From the NCBI GenBank assembly GCA_051880615.1, contig JBJEOH010000019.1, positions 83,575 through 147,574 on the forward strand: a stretch of 64,000 bases of DNA, given 5' to 3'. The position numbers were made by a program, and so were the translations under genes. How positions within the stretch are numbered: position 1 is the first letter of the stretch; every line of letters begins with the position of its first letter. Shown piece by piece: positions 8,688 through 16,317 of this stretch. The stretch is from UBA7067 sp051880615. Its GTDB lineage: Bacteria; Bacillota; Clostridia; Oscillospirales; Acutalibacteraceae. The notes beneath the pieces are model-generated. The model made no database searches. It worked only from the letters and a program-made list of their open reading frames with translations, and was not told the origin of the DNA.

Positions 8688-8707
8688 ATCGGCTTTACCA
8701 AGCCGAT
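8688..8707 (-). terminator. Terminator of the arsenic operon
   Basis: An 8-base-pair perfect stem (ATCGGCTT at 8688-8695, its complement at 8700-8707) has a 4-base loop and on the minus strand is followed by ATTATTTTTATG. It lies 136 bases downstream of arsC. Confidence 0.6.
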
Positions 8708-8782
8708 ATGACGGTGTCAGTAAAACCGATTTTATAAAGTCATTTCAAGAGCAATATCTGTTCTCTTAGAGAGTAATTACTT

Positions 8783-8808
8783 TATATATATATATATATA
8801 TATATATA
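8783..8808. repeat. (TA)13 dinucleotide tract
   Basis: An uninterrupted 26-base TA run between the ars operon end and its terminator. The rest of the 8449-8842 gap is AT-rich and holds the phoH promoter and the ars terminator; no gene is seen. Confidence 0.95.
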
Positions 8809-8842
8809 AGATATTTTTCCCAAAAACAGTATCTTCATTTTT

Positions 8843-9220
8843 TTATAGTTTACGAATGTTATTCTCTATTTGCTTTATCACCTTAATAAACACATCGTCG
8901 CTTTCTCCTGTCGGGTCAGGCAGTCCCCAGTTATCGTCAAAGCTTCTTCCGATATAAGGACAGCCCACATCACAGCCCATTGAGATTGCAATATCGGGAA
9001 CAGGAATTATGTCAATGGTTTTGCTATACTGTGTCTGCTCCATATCAATACCGTAAAGCTGTTTCATTAGCCTAACTGCGTCCTGATTGATTTGCGGCTT
9101 AGTTTCCGTTCCGGCAGAGTAAAAGTCAAAGTCGTTCCCTCTAAAATGTTTGCCGAGAGCTTCGGCAATCTGACTGCGGCACGAGTTGTGTATGCAGATA
9201 AAAGCTATCTTTTTCTTCAT
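8843..9220 (-). CDS. arsC: Arsenate reductase, low-molecular-weight phosphatase type
   Basis: It reduces arsenate to arsenite in the cytoplasm. The 125 residues contain the N-terminal P-loop CIHNSCR (C9-R15, CX5R), the paired cysteines of MGCDVGCP in the middle, which suit a thioredoxin-type relay, and the general acid motif DPTG. I chose the ATG at 9220, which has GAGGGTTGAT just upstream; an in-frame codon at 9256 would add 12 residues overlapping the previous gene. It is the last gene of the arsR-arsP-trx-arsC operon, one base after the thioredoxin-like gene. Confidence 0.9.
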   Translation of the reverse strand: MKKKIAFICIHNSCRSQIAEALGKHFRGNDFDFYSAGTETKPQINQDAVRLMKQLYGIDMEQTQYSKTIDIIPVPDIAISMGCDVGCPYIGRSFDDNWGLPDPTGESDDVFIKVIKQIENNIRKL

Positions 9221-9221
9221 A

Positions 9222-9599
9222 TCAACCCTCAAACTTATGCAGGAGTTTTTCCACATCAGCAGATTTCAACACCTTACCCATAGAAACGACTTTTTCATTT
9301 ACAACAATGGCAGGCATACTCATAACGCCGTATTCCATCACCTTTTGCATATCCGTAATATACTCTACCTCAACGGATAAGCCCATTGCTTTTACAGCTT
9401 CTTTTGCGTTTTCATATTGTTCGTGACATGATTTGCACCCTGCACCCAATACTTTTATACAGCATATACCGTTTTTCGCTTCAGGGCAGCAGGGATTTGT
9501 GTTTTCGCTTGCTTCACTTGCAGCGCAACCGCAGCCGCACACGCAGGCTTGAGCTTTCTTTTCTTCTTCCTTTTTCTTACCAAAGTTAAATAATGACAT
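9222..9599 (-). CDS. Thioredoxin-like small redox protein with Cys-rich N-terminus
   Basis: A 125-residue cytoplasmic thiol protein. The C-terminal 75 residues match the small redox-active disulfide/glutaredoxin-like family: active site GAGCKSCHEQ, cis-Pro motif SMPAIVV. The N-terminal 45 residues carry eight cysteines in VCGCGC, CC and ICC clusters plus a lysine-rich start, which suggests metal or arsenite binding. This protein class often accompanies ArsP/YraQ permeases. Lying between arsP and arsC, it may supply electrons to ArsC or pass arsenite to the permease; both roles are inference. Confidence 0.8.
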   Translation of the reverse strand: MSLFNFGKKKEEEKKAQACVCGCGCAASEASENTNPCCPEAKNGICCIKVLGAGCKSCHEQYENAKEAVKAMGLSVEVEYITDMQKVMEYGVMSMPAIVVNEKVVSMGKVLKSADVEKLLHKFEG

Positions 9600-9618
9600 A
9601 ATAAACTACCTCCAAGAT

Positions 9619-10632
9619 TTATATAATAATATTTTGTATAGCGTTGAAGAAGTAACCGACAACGATAATTCCAGCCGTGCAGATTGCAATAAATATACCG
9701 AGCAGCTTTGGTTTAACTGCCTTTCGCAGCATAATCATTGACGGCAGAGAAAGTGTGGTAACGCCCATCATAAAGGACAAGACAACACCGAGCAATGCGC
9801 CTTTTGCAAGCAGAGCCTCGGCAATCGGGATTGTACCGAAAATATCCGCATACATCGGAACGCCTGCAACAGTCGCCAGAATTACGCCAAACGGATTATT
9901 ATTGCCAAGTGCTTTGATAATGAAATCTTCGGGAATCCAGTTATGAATTACTGCGCCTATTCCAACACCGATAAGCACATACGGAAATACCTTTTTTGCC
10001 GTAGTAACAACCTGTTCCCACGCAAATTTAATGCGGTCTTTGAAATGCAATTCCACCTGCGGAACATCTATCGACCGTCCGTTGCGGATATATTCTTCCA
10101 CCTGATTTTCAAGGTGGAGTTTTTCAATCAGTGTACCGCCGGCAACCGCAATTACAAGACCAAGCACAACATAAATCACAGCTACCTTCCACCCGAAAAT
10201 GCTCATCAGCAGTACAAGACTTCCAAGGTCAACCATCGGAGAAGAAATGAGGAAAGAGAAGGTTACGCCAAGCGGAAGTCCTGCACTTGTAAACCCTATA
10301 AACAACGGAATTGACGAACAGGAACAAAACGGCGTTACCGTACCGAGCAAAGCGGCGATAATGTTTGCCCATATGCCGTGAAATCTGCCGAGTATCTTTT
10401 TAGTTCTCTCGGGCGGGAAATAGCTTTGAACATATGAAATAAGCAAAATCAAAGCACCTAAGAGAAGCATAATTTTAATTGTGTCGTAGATAAAGAACTG
10501 AATACTTCCGCCGATCCTGCTTGTCGAATCTAAACCACAAGCATTCAACGCTGTATTTATAAGCCTATTCAGCCACCCCATACCGAGGATTTCATTCTGA
10601 AAGAAATCCCATACGGATTTTATCGCTTCCAT
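9619..10632 (-). CDS. arsP: ArsP/YraQ-type permease
   Basis: A membrane permease of 337 residues with about eight to nine helices. The signature TPFCSCSSIPLF near residue 105 contains the conserved cysteines of the UPF0718/ArsP family. A second family block is AGVPMYADIFGTIPIAEAL near 250. Characterised ArsP exports trivalent organoarsenicals; other relatives are unstudied. The start ATG has AAAGGGG upstream. It is the second gene of the ars operon, and no arsB or acr3 is present, so it is the only efflux candidate here. Confidence 0.88.
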   Translation of the reverse strand: MEAIKSVWDFFQNEILGMGWLNRLINTALNACGLDSTSRIGGSIQFFIYDTIKIMLLLGALILLISYVQSYFPPERTKKILGRFHGIWANIIAALLGTVTPFCSCSSIPLFIGFTSAGLPLGVTFSFLISSPMVDLGSLVLLMSIFGWKVAVIYVVLGLVIAVAGGTLIEKLHLENQVEEYIRNGRSIDVPQVELHFKDRIKFAWEQVVTTAKKVFPYVLIGVGIGAVIHNWIPEDFIIKALGNNNPFGVILATVAGVPMYADIFGTIPIAEALLAKGALLGVVLSFMMGVTTLSLPSMIMLRKAVKPKLLGIFIAICTAGIIVVGYFFNAIQNIII

Positions 10633-10713
10633 AAAACGCCCCTTTCATATAGTTAAATTGAAATACATCAATGAGAAAAAGATATGATAAGCCGTGCGGC
10701 AAATGATTACCTA

Positions 10714-11028
10714 TCAATCTTCACAGCAAGACTTTTCTTCATATTCCGCATCAATCGTCGTTAATTCTTTCAGGCATTTTGCCGCATATTCCGAGCCTTC
10801 GGAAGAAATCGAGTAATGAGTCCACTTACCCTCTTTTCTGCCGACAACAATGCCTGAATCGCATAGAATTTTCATATGATGTGACAGTGTGGGCTGAGTC
10901 ACATTAATTTCCTCAAGCAATTTGCAGGCGCATCTCTCGCCTGTTCTGAGAAGCTTCAGAATACGGATACGGTTTTCATCACAGAACGCCTTGAAAATCA
11001 ATGCGGTTTTTCTCTCATCTAAATCCAA
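10714..11028 (-). CDS. arsR: ArsR-family arsenite-responsive repressor
   Basis: A winged-helix repressor of 104 residues that leaves DNA when arsenite binds. The N-terminal helix FKAFCDENRIRILKLL, the CxC metal motif RCACKLL and the recognition helix TQPTLSHHMKIL are present, with extra cysteines at the C-terminus (SCCED). The start is a TTG at 11028 with GGAGG eight bases upstream; no better in-frame start exists. It is the first gene of the operon, with its likely operator overlapping the promoter. Confidence 0.92.
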   Translation of the reverse strand: MDLDERKTALIFKAFCDENRIRILKLLRTGERCACKLLEEINVTQPTLSHHMKILCDSGIVVGRKEGKWTHYSISSEGSEYAAKCLKELTTIDAEYEEKSCCED

Positions 11029-11048
11029 TCAGAGCACCTCCAATAGAG

Positions 11049-11092
11049 AAATTTCTATATGACATTATAACTCTCACATAGATATTTGTCAA
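11049..11092 (-). promoter_or_regulatory. Consensus promoter and ArsR operator dyad of the ars operon
   Basis: The minus strand has a perfect -35 TTGACA (11087-11092), a 17-base spacer and a perfect -10 TATAAT (11064-11069). An imperfect inverted repeat (arm AAATTTCTATATGA at 11049-11062, its near-complement at about 11073-11087) surrounds the -10, which is the expected place for an ArsR site. The promoter is seen directly; ArsR binding is inferred. Confidence 0.75.
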
Positions 11093-11106
11093 TGGGTTAT
11101 TAAAAA

Positions 11107-11131
11107 AGGGAAGCTCCGAAACGAAGCTCCC
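11107..11131 (-). terminator. Terminator of the ABC-2 exporter operon
   Basis: On the minus strand an 11-base-pair stem with GU pairs (GGGGAGCTTCG with CGGAGCTTCCC) has a 3-base loop and is followed by TTTTTTAATAA. It separates the exporter operon from arsR. Confidence 0.8.
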
Positions 11132-11145
11132 CAAAAATATTCTAT

Positions 11146-11949
11146 TCAGCTTCCTGCGCTTTCATAGGACTTAACACCCTTGTTCCAGATAAGGACGCCG
11201 AGCGTCATAAGCACTATGGCGGCTATCACCGTTCCGCCGAGATTAAACAGCAGATTTTCACCGGTTAAGAAATAGCTTGCAGGATAAAACGCCGTAAACG
11301 CAAACGGAATGATGTATGTAATCACATTGCGGATAACATCGTTGTAAATTGATGTCGGGTATTTTGCAAAATCGTTCATCAGATAAAAAACATGAATAAT
11401 GTGTCCGCTGCGCTTTGTCCAGAAAGCAAGGGACGCGGTAATTGTTTTTATACCCGTATAGATGAGTGTCGCAAACGGCAGAATGAGGAAAAACAGCAGC
11501 ACATTCACAACGCTCCACTGAACAGACACCTTGCCTATCGTTACGGCGATAAGGGCAACGCCGACAACAAACTCGCCGCCAGCGTCAACGCAGAACTTCT
11601 CTACTATAACCGTAAGCAGAGTGTTCAACGGTCTTGTGAGGTATTTGTCAAAATCACCCTTTGCAACAAGCCAGTAGCCGACGCTCCACAGATTGTCAAA
11701 GAACAGGTGGTCTATCGCCTTTGGCAGAAGTGAAAAGCCGTAGATAAAGATAATCTCGTCATAGGTCCAGCCGTGAAGTGCGGGAATACCGCTGAAGATT
11801 ATCCATAAAAACAGGATATTGATTGTCTGATACACTATAAAGCCGAACACACCCGTGAGGAAGTCAACCTTGTACTCCATAAGCTTTTTCAGGTCCTGCA
11901 CTATGAAGATACGGTGCATTTTTGCCATTCTTTTTATTTTCTTCAGCAT
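11146..11949 (-). CDS. ABC-2 family exporter permease (DUF990-like), distal
   Basis: An integral membrane subunit of an ABC exporter, 267 residues, about six hydrophobic segments. It starts with a short basic cytoplasmic part (MLKKIKRMAKMHR). Motifs such as GDFDKYLTRPLN and the last helix before VKSYESAGS fit the ABC-2/DUF990 permease group found in pairs with a Nat-type ATPase. I chose the ATG at 11949, with GGGAGG upstream, over a codon 13 residues earlier. It follows the other permease by 4 bases. The substrate is unknown. Confidence 0.85.
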   Translation of the reverse strand: MLKKIKRMAKMHRIFIVQDLKKLMEYKVDFLTGVFGFIVYQTINILFLWIIFSGIPALHGWTYDEIIFIYGFSLLPKAIDHLFFDNLWSVGYWLVAKGDFDKYLTRPLNTLLTVIVEKFCVDAGGEFVVGVALIAVTIGKVSVQWSVVNVLLFFLILPFATLIYTGIKTITASLAFWTKRSGHIIHVFYLMNDFAKYPTSIYNDVIRNVITYIIPFAFTAFYPASYFLTGENLLFNLGGTVIAAIVLMTLGVLIWNKGVKSYESAGS

Positions 11950-11953
11950 ATCA

Positions 11954-12772
11954 TCAACCTCCCTGCACGCAAAGTCGCTTTGTCGCAAGGCGCCAGATAA
12001 GCTTGCTCAAGCCCCAGAAGAACACCAGCCAGAAAAGCTGCAGCGCTATTTTCCACACAATAGTAGGCGCGTCATAAAGCCCCATATAGAGCATAACTGG
12101 TGTGTAGCTCAAAGAAGCAAACGGCAGAATTGTCAGCACCGTCTGAAGCATCGGCGGCATAAACGCCAGCGGAATTTTTGAGCCTGACAAAAAGCTTATC
12201 ACTGCGTCCTTCAATACGCTTGAACCCCATAGGTTTTTCAGGAAGAACGCCAGAAAGCCATAGCACAGATTGAAGTAAAACGAGATAAGATAGGCTATAA
12301 TAACGCTTACCAGAAACAGCGAAAAATTCGGCAGGCTGAACATAACCGTACCCGTTACAAAATACTTGTAAAGCTCCACACCGACGCACATCGGCACAAG
12401 CACAATGCCGGCCATAACCACACGGCTGCCAAGCTCGTGAAACAAAAAGTACATATCAAAGTTTACGGGTTTTATCATTCTCATAACTATTGAGCCGTCG
12501 CGTATCTCCTCGCCGATATTTATTGCGCCGTCGCTGTATGTAAGAAAGCTTGCCATAAACGAGATGAATAGATACACCGTCATATCAATCATTGAAAAAC
12601 CCATAAAGGTTGAGCTGTCTGAGCTTTCAAAAACCGCGAGCCACACAAAGTACATTACAAAGCACGAGAGCATTTCGCCCAGCAGATGAAAGAAGAAGTT
12701 AAAGCGGTACGCCATCATCTCCTGAATTCCCGCCCTTGAAAACGGCAGATAAATCCTTAAAAATCTACGCAT
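11954..12772 (-). CDS. ABC-2 family exporter permease (DUF990-like), proximal
   Basis: The second membrane subunit of the same exporter, 272 residues, about six hydrophobic segments. The conserved cytoplasmic stretch EEIRDGSIVMRMIKPVNF sits in the position that contacts the ATPase in this family, and corresponds to the KGDFDKYLTRPLN region of its partner. It overlaps the ATPase gene by 8 bases and precedes the other permease by 4, so the three genes form one operon encoding a heterodimeric membrane domain. Confidence 0.85.
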   Translation of the reverse strand: MRRFLRIYLPFSRAGIQEMMAYRFNFFFHLLGEMLSCFVMYFVWLAVFESSDSSTFMGFSMIDMTVYLFISFMASFLTYSDGAINIGEEIRDGSIVMRMIKPVNFDMYFLFHELGSRVVMAGIVLVPMCVGVELYKYFVTGTVMFSLPNFSLFLVSVIIAYLISFYFNLCYGFLAFFLKNLWGSSVLKDAVISFLSGSKIPLAFMPPMLQTVLTILPFASLSYTPVMLYMGLYDAPTIVWKIALQLFWLVFFWGLSKLIWRLATKRLCVQGG

Positions 12773-13778
12773 CCGCTATCACCTCTTTTTTATAAAGGCG
12801 GCGGATAATTTCTTCAATGTCGGCGTCTCTCACGCTTATGTCATTGACGCGAACGGTTGAAAGCGTGTATGACAGCATATCGCCCACAGGCACCATATCG
12901 CTGTTGAAGCGTACAGTCACCTTGTTTGCGTCATTCTTGATTATCACATCCTCGTCCGAAAGCTTGAAATGCGCCTTGTAATCGAGGGTGTCAATATCTT
13001 TTGAGCTTTGAAGCTCAAAGTGAAGTTCCCTGCTCTGACCGTAATTCGATTTAAGCTCGTCAACCGTACCGTCAAACACATTCTTTCCCTTGTCAATCAT
13101 TACGATTCGCTTTGACAAAAGCTCAATATCGCTTAAATCGTGAGTTGTGAGGATAACGGTTGTCTGTTCCTCCTCGTTAATTTTTGCAATAGCTCGTCTG
13201 ATATTGTCCTTGACAACAACATCGAGTCCGATGGTCGGCTCGTCAAGGAACAAAACCTTGGGACTGTGCAGCAGCGAGGCGGCTATATCCGCCCTCATTC
13301 GCTGACCGAGTGAGAGTGTACGAACAGGGCTTTTGATGAAGTCCTGCAAATCGAGCACCTCGTTTAACAAATCCATTTTCCTTTTGTATGCGCTGTCCTC
13401 CACCTCGTAGATTTCCTTCAAAACCGCATAGGTTTCGCAAAGCGGAAGGTCCCACCAAAGCTGTGTTCGCTGACCGAAAACAACGCCTATTTCCTTAACA
13501 TAGCTTTTCCTGTCTTTCTGCGGATTTCTGCCGTCAATAGTGCAGGAGCCTGAGGTAGGCGTGAGAATACCTGTGAGCATTTTGATAACAGTCGATTTAC
13601 CCGCGCCGTTCGGTCCGATAAAGCCGAGTATTTCGCCCTTAGGCACATGGAATGAAATATCATCAACAGCCACTACCTTCTCTGTTTTCGGCTTGAACAG
13701 TGACTTAACGCTGCCGAGCAATCCCGGCTGTTTTATCGTCTTTTTGAATTCTTTTCTTATGTTGTCAACATAAATCAT
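12765..13778 (-). CDS. ABC exporter ATPase (Nat/CcmA type)
   Basis: The ATP-binding subunit for the two ABC-2 permeases, 337 residues. Walker A is GPNGAGKST, the signature is LSLGQRMRAD, Walker B is VLFLDEPTIGLD, and the H-loop is TTHDLSD. A C-terminal extension of about 80 residues (from about 235) is typical of ABC-2 exporter ATPases. The start is preceded by AAAGGTG. It is the first gene of its operon; the substrate is unknown. Confidence 0.9.
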   Translation of the reverse strand: MIYVDNIRKEFKKTIKQPGLLGSVKSLFKPKTEKVVAVDDISFHVPKGEILGFIGPNGAGKSTVIKMLTGILTPTSGSCTIDGRNPQKDRKSYVKEIGVVFGQRTQLWWDLPLCETYAVLKEIYEVEDSAYKRKMDLLNEVLDLQDFIKSPVRTLSLGQRMRADIAASLLHSPKVLFLDEPTIGLDVVVKDNIRRAIAKINEEEQTTVILTTHDLSDIELLSKRIVMIDKGKNVFDGTVDELKSNYGQSRELHFELQSSKDIDTLDYKAHFKLSDEDVIIKNDANKVTVRFNSDMVPVGDMLSYTLSTVRVNDISVRDADIEEIIRRLYKKEVIADA

Positions 13779-14299
13779 TTGTTCTCACCTTTCCTTTCAG
13801 CCGTATTTTTACGCTGACTACAGCCGCTTGTCACATAAAATACGATGAACGCCGGAATAATTTCCGACACAATGATATCACACCGAAAAAATATTGTCTG
13901 CAAACTCGTGTTTGCACACGGGCAAACCACGGTTGCATTTTTCTTTCGGTATGAGGCAGCATTATGCAAACTGCCTGCTTATGGAATTGCCGCGGTAAGA
14001 ATACAGAAAACCTGCGCACAATGACACGGAACAAAGCTTATATCAAGGGACTGAATTATCGGCTGATAACGACTCAGCAGAGCCACAGATTGAGGCTGAA
14101 AAAATATGAGTACTTTTTGCTGCGGCAGGTATCGCTTAACAGCAACCTTCTGTTGACATAAGCTTATGGCTCAGGTTTTACCGTATTCAGATAATACTAC
14201 GAAAATTTTCATTAATCAACAAAAATTGTTAAAAAAGTAAAAATCAGGCTGTAAGTTGTTGTAAATGAGAGATAAGATGTATGTTAGTGTGAAGTTCAG
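13779..14299. other. Gene-free gap between Fic gene and ABC exporter
   Basis: 521 bases lie upstream of the exporter ATPase and downstream of the Fic gene. Short reading frames occur on both strands (for example 13964-14161 plus), but they have no ribosome binding site and no recognisable family. No RNA gene or strong hairpin was recognised. It presumably holds the exporter promoter and the Fic 3' end. Confidence 0.5.
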
Positions 14300-15460
14300 C
14301 TAAGCATTTATTTTATACTTTGTCCTGTTCTTGTAATTTTCTTTTGACAGCAAACCGAGCGATGTGAACTTAATCACAAATGAGCGTATTGTTGCGTAGG
14401 CGGCATTACCGTAGTCTTTTTCAAGCTGTTTTGTCGAAAATTCACCTGTGCCGTAGCTTGACAGCACAAACTGCCACAGCTTTGATTCCTTTTCTGTTAT
14501 TTTGCCCTGCCTGAGTGCTGATTTGTAAGCATCAATCACATCTGCTTTTATCTCCTGCTCCGGCAGCTTATTGTAAACCTCGTCAACAAAATATTTTAAA
14601 AAAGGCGTAACATCAAGCACTCCCGTCAGCTTATAATTATCTTCAACAAGCGTAAAAGCGTTATAGTATTTTTTTCGGCTGCTCATAATACAGCTTGAAA
14701 AAGGCACAAAAAGCGCTGTTTCATAACCTCTTTGCACCAGAAACCACAAGTGAACCAGTCGAGCCATTCTGCCGTTGCCGTCAAAATACGGATGCAGATA
14801 TTCCATATAAAAATGAACCATAGCCGCCTTAAGCAAATCATTGATTTCATCCTCGCTGTTTATAAAATCAACAAGAGCGCCCATACATTCGGGTAGTCTT
14901 TTGAAGTCAATTCCCGAATGTTCAACCTGTGACCCGACAACAAAAACGCTGTCGTGGCGGTATAAGCAGCTGTCTTTCAGTGCATTTTCACCGTCAAGAA
15001 AATCCCCTGCCGTCATCATATATAGCTTGTGAATATTGTCCTCGGTGATTCTATTGTTGATGTCAGCTATAAATTCAAAGCCTTTTTTCTGACCGAGTAT
15101 TCTGCTTTCCTCCTCGTCCTGTGGAGCAAGTCCTTTCAGAATATTGCGGACGCTGTTCCTGTCAAAATCAATACTCTCAATCGCCGAGCTTGAAATTATT
15201 TCATTCTCAACAGCCTTTAAGCTGTAACCGCTGTTTTGAGGGTGCAAAAGCAGCTTTACCGTATTGAGGCTGATTCCTGCATAGCTTTCGAGATAAACAA
15301 TTTTCCTGCCGTTGAAATCCTCTAATGGTATTTCCTTGAAAAACATATTCTTTAAGCTTTCAATGAACTCGTCAAAATCTTCGGGATATTTGTATTTAAG
15401 CTTTTTCAGATTCAGAAAATATTTGTCATTAAGCATAGTCGTAAACTTTGCAATATCCAT
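14300..15460 (-). CDS. Fic-domain protein (probable AMP-transferase)
   Basis: Fic enzymes usually transfer AMP from ATP to a protein hydroxyl. The 386 residues carry the full Fic motif HPYFDGNGR (catalytic His near residue 223). An N-terminal inhibitory helix motif SSAIES near 90 fits class II self-inhibited Fic proteins, although the canonical final Gly/Asn is Ser. The C-terminal 70 residues (GEFSTKQLEKDYGNAAYATI onward) look like a winged helix, suggesting DNA binding. The start ATG has AGGAGG upstream. It stands alone with a near-consensus promoter and a tandem decamer, so autoregulation is plausible. No separate antitoxin gene is adjacent. Confidence 0.88.
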   Translation of the reverse strand: MDIAKFTTMLNDKYFLNLKKLKYKYPEDFDEFIESLKNMFFKEIPLEDFNGRKIVYLESYAGISLNTVKLLLHPQNSGYSLKAVENEIISSSAIESIDFDRNSVRNILKGLAPQDEEESRILGQKKGFEFIADINNRITEDNIHKLYMMTAGDFLDGENALKDSCLYRHDSVFVVGSQVEHSGIDFKRLPECMGALVDFINSEDEINDLLKAAMVHFYMEYLHPYFDGNGRMARLVHLWFLVQRGYETALFVPFSSCIMSSRKKYYNAFTLVEDNYKLTGVLDVTPFLKYFVDEVYNKLPEQEIKADVIDAYKSALRQGKITEKESKLWQFVLSSYGTGEFSTKQLEKDYGNAAYATIRSFVIKFTSLGLLSKENYKNRTKYKINA

Positions 15461-15483
15461 ATTAAGCCTCCTGATTGATATTT

Positions 15484-15503
15484 ATTAGTATCAATTAGTA
15501 TCA
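15484..15503 (-). promoter_or_regulatory. Tandem decamer, candidate operator of the Fic gene
   Basis: Two perfect head-to-tail copies of TGATACTAAT (minus strand) start inside the -10 and run into the probable transcription start. A third partial copy (TATACTGA) overlaps the -10 itself. Tandem 10-base spacing places both units on the same DNA face. Confidence 0.5.
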
Positions 15504-15531
15504 GTATACAGAACATAATTTATTCTGTCAA
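15503..15531 (-). promoter_or_regulatory. Strong sigma-A promoter of the Fic gene
   Basis: The minus strand has -35 TTGACA (15526-15531), a 17-base spacer and -10 TATACT (15503-15508). It lies about 45 bases upstream of the Fic ATG. Confidence 0.75.
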
Positions 15532-15567
15532 GACAGAAAAAAGACTGAAGTGCTTGTAAAATGATAT

Positions 15568-15627
15568 AATCCCCTTAAAGTAGACACTTGAAATAACAAA
15601 AACTTTCAAGACTACACTAAGGGGATT
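15568..15627. repeat. 60-base imperfect inverted repeat
   Basis: The left arm (15568-15593, beginning AATCCCCTTAAAGTAGA) and the right arm (15604-15627, ending ACTAAGGGGATT) are near-complements with a 10-base centre. Either a hairpin or the abutted ends of a lost insertion element could produce it. No transposase fragment is next to it. Confidence 0.65.
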
Positions 15628-15637
15628 GTTTCATATC

Positions 15638-15702
15638 TTAATTCAAAAGCCGCATAGCGGCGACAACCATTTTTCTTCTTTCTTCTCTCTTATCTCTTCA
15701 CT
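15638..15702 (-). repeat. GGTTGTCGC-core dispersed repeat, copy 1
   Basis: On the minus strand a purine-rich stretch built of GAAGA-like units leads into GGTTGTCGCCGC, then GCGGCTTTTGAATTAA. The core GCCGC..GCGGC can fold back. The same arrangement recurs at four other intergenic sites in this window. Confidence 0.7.
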
Positions 15703-15719
15703 GCAAAACAAAGCGCCGC

Positions 15720-16241
15720 TTATGCCTTTTCCGGTTCGGGATATTCAACACCGAAGATTTCGGCTGTTACGCTCTTGATTACCTGCGGGTCAAGCGGCTT
15801 GTCGGCGTAGTCGGTGTCGCACTCAGCTATTTCGTTTACAACCTCCATACCCTCGGTGATTTTGCCAAAAGCGGCATACTGACCGTCAAGGTGCGGTGCG
15901 TTCTTGTGCATAATAAAGAACTGTGAGCCTGCGCTGTTCGGCATCATTGATCTCGCCATTGACAGCACTCCTTCGGTGTGCTTCAAATCGTTCTTAAAGC
16001 CGTTTGAGGAAAACTCGCCCTTAATGCTGTAGCCCGGTCCGCCTGTGCCTGTACCCTTAGGACAGCCGCCCTGAATCATAAAGCCGTAAATTACACGGTG
16101 AAAAGTCAGTCCGTTGTAAAAGCCTTTATTCACAAGGCTCAAAAAGTTATTTACCGTATTCGGTGCAATTTCAGGATAAAGCTCAGCCTTAAAGGTTTTG
16201 CCGTTCTCCATTGTAAATGTTACCATCGGATTTTGTGACAT
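15720..16241 (-). CDS. ppiB: Cyclophilin-type peptidyl-prolyl isomerase
   Basis: A protein-folding enzyme that isomerises X-Pro bonds, cytoplasmic, 173 residues, no signal peptide. Cyclophilin blocks are all present: TFHRVIYGFMIQGG (active-site Arg), MARSMMPNSAGSQFFI and LDGQYAAFGKITEGMEVV. The start ATG has AAAGGA upstream. It appears monocistronic. Confidence 0.95.
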   Translation of the reverse strand: MSQNPMVTFTMENGKTFKAELYPEIAPNTVNNFLSLVNKGFYNGLTFHRVIYGFMIQGGCPKGTGTGGPGYSIKGEFSSNGFKNDLKHTEGVLSMARSMMPNSAGSQFFIMHKNAPHLDGQYAAFGKITEGMEVVNEIAECDTDYADKPLDPQVIKSVTAEIFGVEYPEPEKA

Positions 16242-16317
16242 AAAAATCGTCCTTTCTGATTTTGAGTTATATATGAATATTATCCGTATAAAGCAATATT
16301 GTCAAGCTATTGTTTTA

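Noticed and set aside
9221..9256. Longer arsC start at 9256
   Set aside because: The ATG at 9220 has a strong GAGGG site and begins the conserved domain; the longer form overlaps the previous gene.
13964..14161. Possible 65-residue plus-strand gene in the large gap
   Set aside because: No ribosome binding site, no recognisable family, unusual composition; treated as chance frame.
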